A stretch of 64,000 nucleotides of DNA from Corynebacterium sp. P4-C1 (GCF_030503595.1 NZ_CP129966.1:744001-808000), one strand, 5' to 3'. Counted from the first letter of the stretch, positions 10,258 to 19,845 are shown. Numbers and translations are program-made. The notes: a model not told the origin generated them from the sequence alone.

Positions 10258-11043
10258 GTGCGCGTAGCCCTGTTTTCCACGTGCCTCGGGGATGCACTGT
10301 TCCCCGATGCGCACAAGGCGTCTGCTCTCGTCCTGTCTCGACTTGGATGCGAGGTCGTCTTCCCTCCGGAGCAAACCTGCTGCGGACAAATGCATATCAA
10401 TACCGGGTACCAGAAAGAGACGGTGCCCATGATTGAAAATTACGTCGACGCATTCGCCGACGATTCCATTGATTACGTGGTCACTCCGTCCGGCTCCTGC
10501 ACTGGTGCCGTGCGCGAGCAGCACACCCGAATCGCCGAGCGCTACGGGTCCAAGGAGCTGGTCGCCGGCACCAAGAAGACCACCAAGAAGACCCTCGACC
10601 TCTCCGAGTTCATCGTCGATGTCATGGGCACGACCGATGTGGGCGCATTCTTCCCGCACCGCGTCACCTACCACTCCACCTGCCACTCCCGCCGCTTCAT
10701 CAAGGTCGGCGACCGCCCGACGGACCTGCTCAAGGCCGTCGACGGGCTGGAGCTCGTGGAACTCGAAAACATCGAGGAATGCTGCGGCTTCGGCGGCACC
10801 TTCGCTGTGAAGAACGCCGATACCTCGGCCGCGATGGTCTCCGACAAGGTGCGCCACATCAAGGACACCGCCGCGGAGTACGTCACCGCGGGCGATTCGT
10901 CCTGCCTGATGAATATCGGCGGTGCCATGTCCCGCCAGCACACGGGCATCCGCGCAATCCACATCGCTGAGATTCTCGCCTCGACCCGTGAAAACCCGTG
11001 GACACCTGAGTCCGCCGCGTACACGAAGGAGAAGATGCTGTGA
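10258..11043 (+). CDS. lutA: L-lactate oxidation Fe-S protein LutA (cysteine-rich CCG domains)
   Basis: Subunit of the LutABC/LldEFG iron-sulfur L-lactate dehydrogenase complex, which oxidises lactate to pyruvate. Two CCG-type cysteine-rich repeats are visible: [14 protein letters not shown] near the N-terminus and [13 protein letters not shown] in the C-terminal half. I choose GTG at 10258, reading [12 protein letters not shown], because AAAGGAG lies 7 bases upstream; that gives 261 residues. The stop codon overlaps the start of lutB, so the genes are coupled. It is divergent from argS with only about 62 bases between the starts. Confidence 0.93.
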   Translation: MRVALFSTCLGDALFPDAHKASALVLSRLGCEVVFPPEQTCCGQMHINTGYQKETVPMIENYVDAFADDSIDYVVTPSGSCTGAVREQHTRIAERYGSKELVAGTKKTTKKTLDLSEFIVDVMGTTDVGAFFPHRVTYHSTCHSRRFIKVGDRPTDLLKAVDGLELVELENIEECCGFGGTFAVKNADTSAAMVSDKVRHIKDTAAEYVTAGDSSCLMNIGGAMSRQHTGIRAIHIAEILASTRENPWTPESAAYTKEKML

Positions 11044-12650
11044 AGGTCGGACTTGGTAACCCGACGATGCCGCCCCACGCGCCGCACGACCTGGGGCACT
11101 TCCGCGAATACAACAAGTTCCAGAAGAACGCTAAGACTGAGCTGAACAACTCGACTCAGCGCCGTAACCTGAACTACGCCACGACGCAGATCCGTCTGAA
11201 GCGCCAGGGCGTCGTCGACGAGCTCGACGACTGGCAGCAGCTGCGCGAAGCTGGCTCGACCATCAAGCGCGACACGCTGGCACGCCTGCCGGAACTGCTC
11301 GAGCAGTTCGAGGAGAACGTGACCAAGCGCGGCGGCCACGTCCACTGGGCGCGCGACGCCAAGGAAGCCTCCCAGATCATCACTGATCTGGTGAAGGACA
11401 CCGGTGAGACCAACATCGTCAAGATCAAGTCGATGCTCACCCAGGAAATCGCGCTCAACGACGTCCTCGAGGAAAACGGCATCAACGCCCGCGAGACGGA
11501 CCTGGCGGAGCTCATCGTGCAGCTCGGCGAGGACTTCCCGTCCCACATCGTCGTTCCGGCGATCCACCGCAACCGTGCGGAGATCCGCGACATCTTCACC
11601 GAGAAGATGCCGGGCGCGCCGAAGGACCTGACCGCGGAGCCGGCCGAGCTGGCCGAGGCTTCCCGCAAGTTCCTGCGCGAGCAGTTCATGAAGGCCAAGG
11701 TCGCCATCTCCGGCTGCAACTTCGGCATCGCGGAGACCGGTTCGGTCTCCATCGTCGAGTCCGAGGGCAACGGGCGTATGTGCCTGACCATGCCGGAGAC
11801 CCTGATCACCGTCATGGGCATCGAGAAGATCCTCCCGTCCTATGAGGACCTGGGTGTGTTCATGCAGCTGCTGCCGCGTTCGTCGACAGGCGAGCGCATG
11901 AACCCGTACACCTCGATCTGGTCCGGTGTCACGGAGAACGACGGCCCGCAGGACTTCCACATCGTGCTCGTGGACAACGGCCGCACCGCCGCACTGTCCA
12001 ATGAGATCGGCCGCGAGGCACTCAAGTGCATCCGCTGCTCCGCCTGCCTCAACGTCTGCCCGGTCTACGAGCGCGCCGGCGGCCACGCCTACGGCTCCGT
12101 CTACCCGGGCCCGATCGGCGCGATCCTCACCCCGCAGCTCGCGGGCATGGACTCCGCCGACGATGTCACCGCTTCCCTGCCGTACGCCTCCTCCCTGTGC
12201 GGGCGTTGCGACGAGGTCTGCCCGGTGAAGATCCCCATCACCGACGTCCTGCTGGAGATGCGCCACCAGAAGGTGGAGAACCACCGCCCCAAGATCGAGG
12301 GCGCGATGTTCGATGTCATCGGCCAGGTCTACGGCCACTCGAAGCTGTGGGACAAGGCCGTGCGCATGGTCGCCGCCGGCCGCATTCTCGGCGGCTTCAA
12401 CGGTGTCATCAACAAGATGCCGCCGCCGGTGTCCGGTTGGACCGATTACCGCGACGTCGCCGTGCCGCCGAAGAAGTCCTTCCGCCAGTGGTTCGAGACT
12501 GACGAGGCGAAGCGCCTCATGGCTGAGGCCCGCGCGGAGGGTGTCAAGAGCCACGTGGCTCCCGACCACACCGGCACCGCCGGCGCCGACGAGAAGCCTG
12601 CGCCCGGGGATTCCTGGACCCGCTACAACCGCAAGGAGGACGACAAGTAA
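11040..12650 (+). CDS. lutB: Lactate utilization iron-sulfur protein LutB
   Basis: Large Fe-S subunit of the L-lactate oxidation complex. It contains a LUD (DUF162-like) domain over about residues 60-310 and two ferredoxin-type 4Fe-4S motifs, CIRCSACLNVCP (about residue 330) and CGRCDEVCPVKIP (about 386), with a C-terminal tail of Lys/Arg-rich helices. The GTG start overlaps the lutA stop by 4 bases and the stop overlaps the lutC ATG (TAATG), so this is a tightly coupled three-gene operon. Length of 536 residues is normal. Confidence 0.94.
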   Translation: MKVGLGNPTMPPHAPHDLGHFREYNKFQKNAKTELNNSTQRRNLNYATTQIRLKRQGVVDELDDWQQLREAGSTIKRDTLARLPELLEQFEENVTKRGGHVHWARDAKEASQIITDLVKDTGETNIVKIKSMLTQEIALNDVLEENGINARETDLAELIVQLGEDFPSHIVVPAIHRNRAEIRDIFTEKMPGAPKDLTAEPAELAEASRKFLREQFMKAKVAISGCNFGIAETGSVSIVESEGNGRMCLTMPETLITVMGIEKILPSYEDLGVFMQLLPRSSTGERMNPYTSIWSGVTENDGPQDFHIVLVDNGRTAALSNEIGREALKCIRCSACLNVCPVYERAGGHAYGSVYPGPIGAILTPQLAGMDSADDVTASLPYASSLCGRCDEVCPVKIPITDVLLEMRHQKVENHRPKIEGAMFDVIGQVYGHSKLWDKAVRMVAAGRILGGFNGVINKMPPPVSGWTDYRDVAVPPKKSFRQWFETDEAKRLMAEARAEGVKSHVAPDHTGTAGADEKPAPGDSWTRYNRKEDDK

Positions 12651-13288
12651 TGGGTACCGCTAAGGAAGACATCCTCGCCCGCATTCGCGACGCGCATAAG
12701 CTCGCCGACTCCCCCGCGAGCGTCGAGCACGCCCACGAGTACCGCACGGAGTCGCCGCTGAACCGCGACGAGCTGCGCGAGATGCTCGTCGACCGCCTGG
12801 TGGACTACAAGGCTGAGGTGCAGACCGTCTCAACCGACGAGCTGCCCGGCAAGATCGCCGACATCCTCCGCGAGCACGAGTGCAATGACGTCCGCTACGC
12901 GCAGGGACTCGACGCCGCGCTGTTCGCCTCTTTCGACGGCAACGCACAGCCGGACGACGTCAAGGTCGACCCGCGCGACCTCAACGACGTCGACGCTGTG
13001 GTCACCGGCTCTGTCGTCTCGTCCGCTCAGACCGGCACCATCTGCCTCCAGTCGGAGAACGGTGCCGGCGAGTGCGGCCGCCGCGCGCTGAGTCTGGTCC
13101 CCGACCGCCACCTGTGCATCGTGCACATGGACACGGTCGTCTACGGGGTTCCGGAGATGTTCGCGAAGCTCAACCCGGAGCTGCCGTCGACGCTGATTTC
13201 CGGCCCGTCGGCCACCTCTGACATCGAGCTCGTCCGCGTCGAGGGCGTCCACGGTCCGCGTGACCTGATCGTCCTGCTCGTGGATTAG
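12650..13288 (+). CDS. lutC: Lactate utilization protein LutC (LUD domain)
   Basis: Third subunit of the LutABC L-lactate oxidation system, a single LUD-domain protein of 212 residues with the family signature GTICLQSENGAGECGRRALSLVPDRHLCIV and the C-terminal SGPSATSDIELVRVEGVHGPR. The ATG overlaps the lutB stop. A terminator hairpin follows 55 bases downstream. No lldP-type permease or regulator gene is next to the operon. Confidence 0.94.
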   Translation: MGTAKEDILARIRDAHKLADSPASVEHAHEYRTESPLNRDELREMLVDRLVDYKAEVQTVSTDELPGKIADILREHECNDVRYAQGLDAALFASFDGNAQPDDVKVDPRDLNDVDAVVTGSVVSSAQTGTICLQSENGAGECGRRALSLVPDRHLCIVHMDTVVYGVPEMFAKLNPELPSTLISGPSATSDIELVRVEGVHGPRDLIVLLVD

Positions 13289-13342
13289 CCAATACGCCTT
13301 TCCGGGGTGGGTTCACCGCGCCGGAAGGGCTACGCGCACCCC

Positions 13343-13385
13343 GAATCGGCCCGCTCTTCCGCATAAGGAAGGGACGGGCCGATTC
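13343..13385. terminator. Terminator after lutABC
   Basis: GAATCGGCCCG pairs perfectly with CGGGCCGATTC; the loop contains an inner CTTCC/GGAAG stem. Confidence 0.75.
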
Positions 13386-13486
13386 GCATTCTCAATCACC
13401 CAGCGTCTAGCCTATACACAGATTAATATCAGCGACTGTCCAATTGATGAAGCTTTATAAATCCTGCTGGAATGGGAGGCCGCGCT

Positions 13487-15151
13487 GTGTTTCGCAAGAA
13501 AACACCGTCACTGCAACCGAGACCGTCACGTGACTTGAAAAGGAGCGCCGCCCCACTTCTTGCAACGGTGGGCATCTCGGCATCGCTGATTGCCGCGCCT
13601 TTCGGAACCGCGACGGCGCAGTCCGCCCCTGCACCGGCACCGGTCCCGGAGGTGAAGTGGGAGACATGCCCGGCCACGGTCGATGCCCCGGGCGCTGAAT
13701 GCGGTCAAGTTGATGTGCCGATGCGTTACGGCGACTCGAACAGCCCGCAGATCTCTGTCGGTTTTGTCCGTGTCCCGGCCGCGCAGCCGGCAGCAAAACG
13801 CGGGGTGCTCTTCGGCAACCCCGGCGGTCCCGGCGGCGACGCCTACACCTACGTCGGCTCTGACTCGGTGGGCTTTACTTGGCCGAAGGAGATCCGCAAC
13901 GAATGGGACATGGTCGCAGTTCAGCCCCGCGGCCTGCAGCACTCCACTCAACTGGAGTGCGAGCCCGCCGCACCGGCGAACCAGCTCGACGCGATTCGCA
14001 GCCAGGTAGACAACACGGTCAACGCCGGTGCTGCGTCCCGCCGGATGTGCCAGGGGGACAATCCCGGCATGCCGGAGAGCATCACTACCGAGAACAATGC
14101 CCGCGACTGGGATACGGTGCGCCGTGCACTCGGCTACGACACTGTCTCCATCATGGGTCTTTCCTACGGCACGTACCTCGGTTCGGCTTACGCGTCGATG
14201 TTCCCGGACCACACTGACAAGGTCGTGCTTGATTCCGCGATGAATCCAGACCAGCAGTGGAACGAGCTGGTGATGGAGCAAAAGGGCGGCTACGAACGCG
14301 CCCTGCACGACTACTTCGACTTCGTGGCCCGCAACGATGCCACCTACCGCATGGGCGACACCCCATTGAAGGCGTACCAGTACTGGTCCGCGAAGGTCGT
14401 CGAGGAGACCGGCACCAATCCCACGGTCGTGCCGCCGCCGGCACGCGTCGGCGATCTGCCGCCCGGCTTGGAGTTCGCGGGCCAGGCGGGTGCCGATGCC
14501 ATCACCGCTACCGGCAAAGCACGCGTCGAGGCAGAGGGAATTGTGAGCCGGATGCTCAAGCCCGGCGCGACCCAATTCAACTCCCAGCTTCTGCAGCAAA
14601 CGAAGTTGGGTATCCCCGCCCCCAGCGACTGGGACACTCTCGCACGGATGACCAACGGCACCTTCGAGCCGAAGCCTGCCCCGCCGAAGCCGGTTATCGA
14701 TGAGGTCATGGGTGCGGACGTTGCTCGCCTCAATCTGCTCTTCAACCAGGCGTGCAATGAGAACATCACGCAGCCCGACTACTCGCTGATTCCGCAGGCA
14801 ATCTGGTCCAACTACATTTCGCAGGATGTGTTCGCTTCAGCGCACGACTTGTTCGGCAGCGGCGGCGCATGCAACGGCGCTGCACCGGTGGCCAAGCGCA
14901 TTCCGCTTAACGGCGGCGGGCTGAAGACTCGCCCGCTGCAGATCAATGCGACCGGGGATCCGCAGACTCTGTACTCCGGCCGCGGCGTGATCCAAAACGA
15001 GATGGGTACGCAGCTGGTCACCGTTCACGGCCCGGGCCACGGCCACGTCGCCCGCGGAAACGCGGCGGTGGACGACATCGTGGTCGAGTATCTGCGCACC
15101 GGCAAGGTCAACCAGCACGACGCTCCCGGCTACTTCGACCAGCAGCGTTAG
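13487..15151 (+). CDS. Secreted alpha/beta hydrolase, tripeptidyl aminopeptidase (TAP)-like
   Basis: Exported serine hydrolase of the proline iminopeptidase/TAP family, which typically trims N-terminal peptides outside the cell. It begins with a signal peptide (basic N-region, hydrophobic core around residues 20-40, cleavage after GTATAQ). The oxyanion loop is NPGGPGG (about 111-117), the nucleophile is Ser226 in GLSYGT, the acid Asp491 in ATGDPQT, and the His lies in GHGH (518/520). I start at GTG 13487 because GGGAGG lies 8 bases upstream; the ATG at 13472 has no such site. Substrate specificity cannot be read. A terminator follows. Confidence 0.85.
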   Translation: MFRKKTPSLQPRPSRDLKRSAAPLLATVGISASLIAAPFGTATAQSAPAPAPVPEVKWETCPATVDAPGAECGQVDVPMRYGDSNSPQISVGFVRVPAAQPAAKRGVLFGNPGGPGGDAYTYVGSDSVGFTWPKEIRNEWDMVAVQPRGLQHSTQLECEPAAPANQLDAIRSQVDNTVNAGAASRRMCQGDNPGMPESITTENNARDWDTVRRALGYDTVSIMGLSYGTYLGSAYASMFPDHTDKVVLDSAMNPDQQWNELVMEQKGGYERALHDYFDFVARNDATYRMGDTPLKAYQYWSAKVVEETGTNPTVVPPPARVGDLPPGLEFAGQAGADAITATGKARVEAEGIVSRMLKPGATQFNSQLLQQTKLGIPAPSDWDTLARMTNGTFEPKPAPPKPVIDEVMGADVARLNLLFNQACNENITQPDYSLIPQAIWSNYISQDVFASAHDLFGSGGACNGAAPVAKRIPLNGGGLKTRPLQINATGDPQTLYSGRGVIQNEMGTQLVTVHGPGHGHVARGNAAVDDIVVEYLRTGKVNQHDAPGYFDQQR

Positions 15152-15170
15152 AAAAGCTCTCCGCACACAA

Positions 15171-15209
15171 ATCGGCCCGCACCTTCCGTCTGGAGGGGTG
15201 CGGGCCGAT
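15171..15209 (+). terminator. Terminator after the TAP-like hydrolase
   Basis: ATCGGCCCGCACC pairs with GGTGCGGGCCGAT around a short loop. Confidence 0.75.
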
Positions 15210-15404
15210 CTGCTGTCATTTTCCCGTGCCGCGCTTGTCGCGCGCAAGAACAACTATGGGGCATCAACCGTTGAGCGCAATGACGAACCGGTGCTCGTTT
15301 CATCGGCGTTGGCTCACGGTTCCCTGTCAGCGCCGGCTCCTCCCCGCGCCTCCCACCAAACTCGTCCCGCTTGCCGTGTCTCCCAACGCTGTTATCTTCC
15401 TTGT

Positions 15405-16110
15405 ATGAGCGAGCCGACTAGTCATACAGAATTCTCCCCCGACCCGTTGAGCATCGCCCCGCGGTTGACGGATGCCGCCGTCGGCTTCGGCGCACTCCTC
15501 GCTGCTGACGCGCTTCTGATTGGCTCCGCATTCGGGTTGAAAGGGCTCGGCCTCGGCGGAGTTGTCAAGGTAGTCCTGCCCGTCTTGATCGTCCTTTCAC
15601 TGGTCATTCCCACCATCGCATTGGTGGTCTACCTGAAGCGCCGAGGCATTCCCCTTGGGTTCCGGCCGTTAGGCAGGCGTGGCTGGCGTCTACTCTGGCA
15701 AGTCCCCGTGTCGATTTTCGCTGCCGCGCTCTGTACATCGCTCGTTGCTCCCCTGCTCGGCGTGGAGCAGGACGGCCCGTCGAGCGCCGCTAGCGAGAGT
15801 GGCGCACTCATCCTGTTCACGCTGAGCGCCTACCTTCTCATCGGTCCGTTTCTGGAGGAGCTCGTGTTCCGCCGCCTGTTCATGGGCTATCTGGACACCC
15901 TCATGCCCGCCGCAGCCAGTGTGCTGTTGTCCTCTGTCCTCGCTCGTCTTCGGGCTCGTGCACCTTTCCCCTCCGGCGATCGTGTACACGTTCTTCGCCG
16001 GTCTCACCATGGCCCTGGTGACCCGCTGGCACCATTCGCTGTGGGCGGGATTCATCCTGCATATGCTCAACAACCTGCTCGTGAACGTCATCGTTCTCAC
16101 GGGCCTGTAA
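15405..16110 (+). pseudogene. CPBP-family intramembrane metalloprotease, frameshifted
   Basis: Membrane protein of the CAAX protease/bacteriocin-processing (Abi, CPBP) family. Frame one runs from MSEPTSHTEF through several transmembrane segments to the first catalytic motif LEELVFRR and ASVLLSS. The rest of the domain (SLVFGLVHLSPPAIV and HMLNNLLVNVIVL, with the second and third conserved His/Asn motifs) is in another frame. The break lies near 15930-15945; one extra base, or two missing, would explain it. The repaired protein would be about 234 residues. No Shine-Dalgarno is seen before the ATG. Either a true pseudogene or a sequencing error. Confidence 0.78.
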
Positions 16111-16209
16111 ACCCGGCCCACTGCCTGCCGGCTGCGCCACCGGCGTACGATGTTCAGCCGTTGTGCCTCCGCACCGCGCGGGGGTTTTGTTGTTTGAAGG
16201 AGTAGCACT

Positions 16210-17118
16210 GTGGCGCAAGCGCAGACGGGCGGAGACCGACTCGACCTACGCCCCGTCGCGCTCGTGCTGGCCGGTTCTTTAGGGATCCAGTCCTCCGCGG
16301 TCGTATCGTCGACGCTGTTCGGCGAGCTCGGCACAGTCGCGGTTTCCACGTTCCGCTTGGTCGTCGCTGCAGTGATCATGCTCACCGCGTTCCGCCCTGC
16401 GGTGCGCACATTCACGCGCCAACGTTGGATCAATGCGTGCGTGTACGGCATCGCGATGGCCGCGATGAACCAGTTCTACTTCGCTGCCGTCCACCGTCTC
16501 CCGCTCGGCGTTGTGGTCACACTCGACTTTCTCGGCCCGTGCATGGTCTCGTTTCTCGGCCTCAAGCATTGGCGGGAGCGCGCCTGGGCGCTCGTCGCGT
16601 TCGCCGGCGTGGTTCTCATTGCGGGGCCGTCATCGGGCATGGACCCGGTGGGCCTCGTTTTCGGCTTCCTCGCCGGTGCCTTCTTCGGCGCCTACACCGT
16701 CTTCGCGGAACGCGTGGGCAAGGCCGACGGCGGCGGCCTGACGGACCTCGCCGTTTCGGTCGCTGTCGCAGCACTCGTCACGCTCCCCATCGCCGCGCCG
16801 AAACTCACCGACGTCTCCCCCAACGCCTGGCTCGTCCTGACCCTTGCAGCACTCATCGGTGTGGTGATCCCTTATATCGCCGACACGTTGGCGGCGCGGT
16901 TGTCCTCGGCTCAGGTCGTCGGCACGCTCTTTGCTCTCGACCCTGTCGTCGGCGCGGTGCTCGGATGGCTGTTCATGGGCGATGCGATGACTCCCCGCAT
17001 CCTGCTCGGCATCCCCATGGTGGCGCTCGCCGGCGCCATCGTCACCTGGCGGTCCGCCTCACGCACACGCCCCGGCGCCGCGGACGAGGAGCGCCCGCCG
17101 AATTCCGCGGGGGTCTAG
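16210..17118 (+). CDS. EamA-family transporter, RhtA-like exporter
   Basis: Ten-helix drug/metabolite transporter of the EamA superfamily, 302 residues, with two internally repeated five-helix EamA halves (about 15-140 and 155-290). The arrangement and motifs (LGVVVTLDFLGP; SSAQVVGTLFALDPVVGAVLGWLFMGD) resemble RhtA, the threonine/homoserine exporter. That function is inferred from family resemblance; hom and thrB lie only 9 kb away but are not linked. GTG start with GAAGGAG 8 bases upstream. Its stop overlaps the convergent VOC gene. Confidence 0.85.
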   Translation: MAQAQTGGDRLDLRPVALVLAGSLGIQSSAVVSSTLFGELGTVAVSTFRLVVAAVIMLTAFRPAVRTFTRQRWINACVYGIAMAAMNQFYFAAVHRLPLGVVVTLDFLGPCMVSFLGLKHWRERAWALVAFAGVVLIAGPSSGMDPVGLVFGFLAGAFFGAYTVFAERVGKADGGGLTDLAVSVAVAALVTLPIAAPKLTDVSPNAWLVLTLAALIGVVIPYIADTLAARLSSAQVVGTLFALDPVVGAVLGWLFMGDAMTPRILLGIPMVALAGAIVTWRSASRTRPGAADEERPPNSAGV

Positions 17119-17474
17119 TCGATCGGGGCGACGCGAATCCGGTTCCCGTCAGGATCCGCCGCGACGAATGTGGTGCCGAAGACGTCCTCATGCGGCTCCT
17201 CCGCCACGGTGACTCCCTTTTGCTGCCATGCTTCATACGTCTTCATCACCTGATCTTCAGGCACGTTCATGCAGACCTCGGATGTGCGGGCTGAATCGCC
17301 GTCCAGCGCCCCCGAATAACCAGTCCACAATGCGAACGCGACGCCTTCGCCCAGCGAGAAAGTGACGTAGCGAGGAGTGACGAAGTCCGTTTGCAATTCC
17401 AGCACATCGCGGTAGAACTCAACAGCGCGATCGATGTCGCTGACGTAGACGATGAATACGATCTCGCGTTCCAT
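17115..17474 (-). CDS. VOC-family (glyoxalase/bleomycin-resistance fold) protein
   Basis: Small protein of 119 residues with a single VOC domain: paired beta-alpha-beta-beta-beta modules, N-terminal VFIVYVSDIDRAVEFYRDVLEL and C-terminal DVFGTTFVAADPDGNRIRVAPID. Such proteins bind a metal or small hydrophobic ligand as dimers; the substrate cannot be predicted. I choose ATG at 17474, which has AAGGGG upstream, over the TTG at 17489. Its end overlaps that of the convergent EamA gene by two bases. Confidence 0.85.
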   Translation of the reverse strand: MEREIVFIVYVSDIDRAVEFYRDVLELQTDFVTPRYVTFSLGEGVAFALWTGYSGALDGDSARTSEVCMNVPEDQVMKTYEAWQQKGVTVAEEPHEDVFGTTFVAADPDGNRIRVAPID

Positions 17475-17615
17475 CAGAATCCCCTTCAACCATCCAATAG
17501 ATGTCTCGTTACCGGGCCCAGGCTAGCAGAGCGCAACGTACGGGTGCGTTCTTCATGTTGCCCATTTGCTGCTCCGGACGGAATATGCCGCCGCCATGCC
17601 ACGTTGCACGCAGTT

Positions 17616-18296
17616 ATGAAGATTCTCGCTCTTTCGACCAGTGTCCACCGTTACGCGACCTCCGGCTTCCGCACCGGCATGTGGCTCGGCGAATTCACCC
17701 ACTTCTACGACGTCGTGACTGAGGCGGGCCACGAGGTCGACCTCGCCAGTGTCGCCGGCGGTGTCGTGCCGATCGACCCGGTCAGCCTCAAAGCTCCCGT
17801 CATCCAGATGGGCGGGACGAATAAGCGCTACGAGGACCCCGAGTTCATGTCGCTTCTCGACGACACCCCCGCCATCGCCGACGTCGACCTCGACTCTTAC
17901 GACGCGATCTACCTCATCGGCGGCCACGGCACCATGTACGACTTCACCGACCCGGACGTGAAGAAGGCCGTCGCGCACTTCGCCGACGCGAACAAGATCG
18001 TCTCCGGCGTGTGCCACGGACCAGTCAGCCTGCTCGATGTCACGCTCGCCGACGGCTCGCAGCTTATCGACGGCCGCCGCCTCACCGGCTACTCCTGGAC
18101 CGAGGAGAAGCTGGCCAACCGCACCGACGAGGTTCCCTTCAGCCTCGAGGAGAAGCTCACCGCCCAGGCCGGCGAGTACTCCACCGCCACCGTCCCCATG
18201 ACCAAGCACGTCATTGTGGACGGCAACCTCATCACCGGGCAGAACCCGATGAGCGCGGCGGGCGTGGGTGAGGCCGTCGTCGAAAAGCTCGGCTAG
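17616..18296 (+). CDS. DJ-1/PfpI family protein (class I glutamine amidotransferase-like)
   Basis: Protein of 226 residues with the Hsp31/DJ-1 fold. Nucleophile elbow GVCHGPVSLL gives Cys133 followed by His134, with the conserved Glu26 in WLGEF and the turn IGGHGTMYDF. Members act as glyoxalase III/deglycase or chaperones in carbonyl stress. Activity here is inferred. The ATG at 17616 is the natural N-terminus (MKILALSTSVHRY); the frame is open further upstream without a good start. Followed by a hairpin and then the IS481-family element. Confidence 0.85.
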   Translation: MKILALSTSVHRYATSGFRTGMWLGEFTHFYDVVTEAGHEVDLASVAGGVVPIDPVSLKAPVIQMGGTNKRYEDPEFMSLLDDTPAIADVDLDSYDAIYLIGGHGTMYDFTDPDVKKAVAHFADANKIVSGVCHGPVSLLDVTLADGSQLIDGRRLTGYSWTEEKLANRTDEVPFSLEEKLTAQAGEYSTATVPMTKHVIVDGNLITGQNPMSAAGVGEAVVEKLG

Positions 18297-18395
18297 GCGA
18301 CCTACTCGACGGTGCCCCGCCACAACTGGCCCAAAGTCGCTCAACCAACGGCACCTCGAAGTTCGGGGCACCTCGACCATGCCCCGGACATAAAC

Positions 18396-18434
18396 GAAGC
18401 CCTGAGACATTTAACAACAATGCCTCGGGGCTTC
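18396..18434 (+). terminator. Terminator after the DJ-1/PfpI gene
   Basis: GAAGCCCTGAG pairs with CTCGGGGCTTC (one T-G pair) around a 17-base loop. It ends only 3 bases before the left direct repeat of the IS481-family element. Confidence 0.6.
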
Positions 18435-18437
18435 ACG

Positions 18438-18452
18438 CCGTGTCCCCGACAG
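18438..18452. repeat. 15-bp direct repeat, left copy (tRNA-Arg 3'-end sequence)
   Basis: CCGTGTCCCCGACAG, identical to 19943-19957, which covers the 3' acceptor and part of the T-arm of the adjacent tRNA gene. It abuts the left end of the IS481-family element. Confidence 0.85.
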
Positions 18453-18457
18453 TGTCT

Positions 18458-18656
18458 GAAGTCATGACATAGTTGACACGGCGTGCCTGGGACATCATTC
18501 CTGATGGTTGACAGGTCAGTCGCGACATGGTTGACACTTAGGGGGCGGAAACATTCTGGGGTGATGGTTGACACCTCAGTCGCGACATCGTTGGCACCTT
18601 CCGCTACCCCCGCGCGTCTGGTGCCGATGCGGGGATCAGTCGGGACATCGTTGACA
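18458..18656 (+). repeat. 60-bp periodic subterminal repeats at the left end of the IS481-family element
   Basis: The motif AGTCGCGACAT.GTTGACA recurs, ending at 18478, 18536, 18596 and 18656; the last three are spaced exactly 60 bases apart. Part of the spacer (TGATGGTTGACA before 18516 and 18576) also repeats. They read inverted to the two right-end copies and are probably transposase-binding sites. Confidence 0.75.
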
Positions 18657-18657
18657 A

Positions 18658-19845
18658 ATGAACAGCCCGAACCGCAACCTTGCCATCGTCAAAGCCGTCC
18701 GTGATCAAGGTGAACCAGTCATCAAAGTCGCCAAACGCTTCGGCATCTCCCGCCAGCGCGTCTACAAGATTCTTGCCGAGTTCGACGCCGGCGGCGCAGA
18801 GGCCATCGCCCCGAAATCCCGCGCACCGCACACCCACCCAAATGCCGTGCCGGACAGCTTGCGCAACTACATCATCGACATGCGCAAAGAACTCACCAAA
18901 GCAGGACTCGACGCAGGCCCAGACACCATCGCCTTCCACCTAGACAGGCAGGGGCTTCGCACCCCGTCAACATCAACGATCCGCCGCATCATCACTGACG
19001 CCGGACTCGTCGACCCGCAACCACAAAAGAAACCACGCAGCTCCTACATCAGGTTTGAAGCCGCCATGCCCAACGAATGCTGGCAAGCCGACATCACCTA
19101 CCTCTTCCTCATCGACGGCAGACGCGTAGAAGTCCTCGACTTCATCGACGACCACTCCCGCTACCTGCTATCAATCACCGCCCGGCCAGCATTTACAGGC
19201 CCAGCAGTCGCAGCAGAACTCCAACGCCTCATCGACACCTACGGCCCACCGGCATCCACGCTCACTGACAACGGGCTGGTGTTCACCGCCCGGTTAGCCG
19301 GACGAAAAGGCGGCCGCAACGCTTTTGAGAAAGTCCTCACCGACAACTGCATCCAACAGAAAAACGGCCGGCCAGGACACCCACAAACTCAAGGCAAAAT
19401 CGAACGCTTCCACCAAACACTCAAACGCTGGATCAACGCCCAACCACCCGCCGAAACCATCCCCCACCTTCAACGACAACTCAACGAATTCGCCGCCTAC
19501 TACAACACCGAACGCCCCCACAGATCACTTGGGCGGCGCACCCCACAACAGGCATACACAACAGGACCCAAGGCCGAACCCAACCACACCCCCGAAGAAG
19601 AATGGCGCGTCCGCAACGATGTCGTCGCCCCCAGCGGCAAAGTCACCATCCGCTACGCCGGCAGGCTCTACAGCCTAGGAATCGGACGCGCCTACTACGG
19701 CGAAGAAGTCCTGATGGTCATCACCGACAACCACATCACAACATCACTAAAAGAAACCGGCGAACCCATCGCCGAGCACTACATCGACACATCCCGCAAT
19801 TACCAAAAAGCCTACTGGCGAAAAGGCCAACCCCCACTGACCTGA
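18658..19845 (+). CDS. IS481-family transposase
   Basis: DDE integrase-type transposase of 395 residues. An N-terminal helix-turn-helix (about 10-40, VIKVAKRFGISRQRVYKIL) is followed by the rve core with Asp145 (CWQADITYL), Asp204 (LTDNG) and Glu249 (GKIERFHQTL), then a C-terminal RPHRSLG...TPQQAY segment. No internal stop. The ATG follows directly on the last left-end repeat, so transposase binding there could repress its own expression (inference). Codon use is richer in CA-type codons than the neighbours. Confidence 0.95.
   Translation: MNSPNRNLAIVKAVRDQGEPVIKVAKRFGISRQRVYKILAEFDAGGAEAIAPKSRAPHTHPNAVPDSLRNYIIDMRKELTKAGLDAGPDTIAFHLDRQGLRTPSTSTIRRIITDAGLVDPQPQKKPRSSYIRFEAAMPNECWQADITYLFLIDGRRVEVLDFIDDHSRYLLSITARPAFTGPAVAAELQRLIDTYGPPASTLTDNGLVFTARLAGRKGGRNAFEKVLTDNCIQQKNGRPGHPQTQGKIERFHQTLKRWINAQPPAETIPHLQRQLNEFAAYYNTERPHRSLGRRTPQQAYTTGPKAEPNHTPEEEWRVRNDVVAPSGKVTIRYAGRLYSLGIGRAYYGEEVLMVITDNHITTSLKETGEPIAEHYIDTSRNYQKAYWRKGQPPLT

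Noticed and set aside
10196..10297. N-terminal extension of argS to the ATG at 10297
   Set aside because: The extra 34 residues do not fit the family and overlap the divergent lutA start; MTPADLAS at 10195 fits.
18453..18656. 60-bp periodic repeats as a CRISPR array
   Set aside because: The repeats are degenerate copies of the IS end motif, the spacers are also partly repeated, and no cas genes are present.
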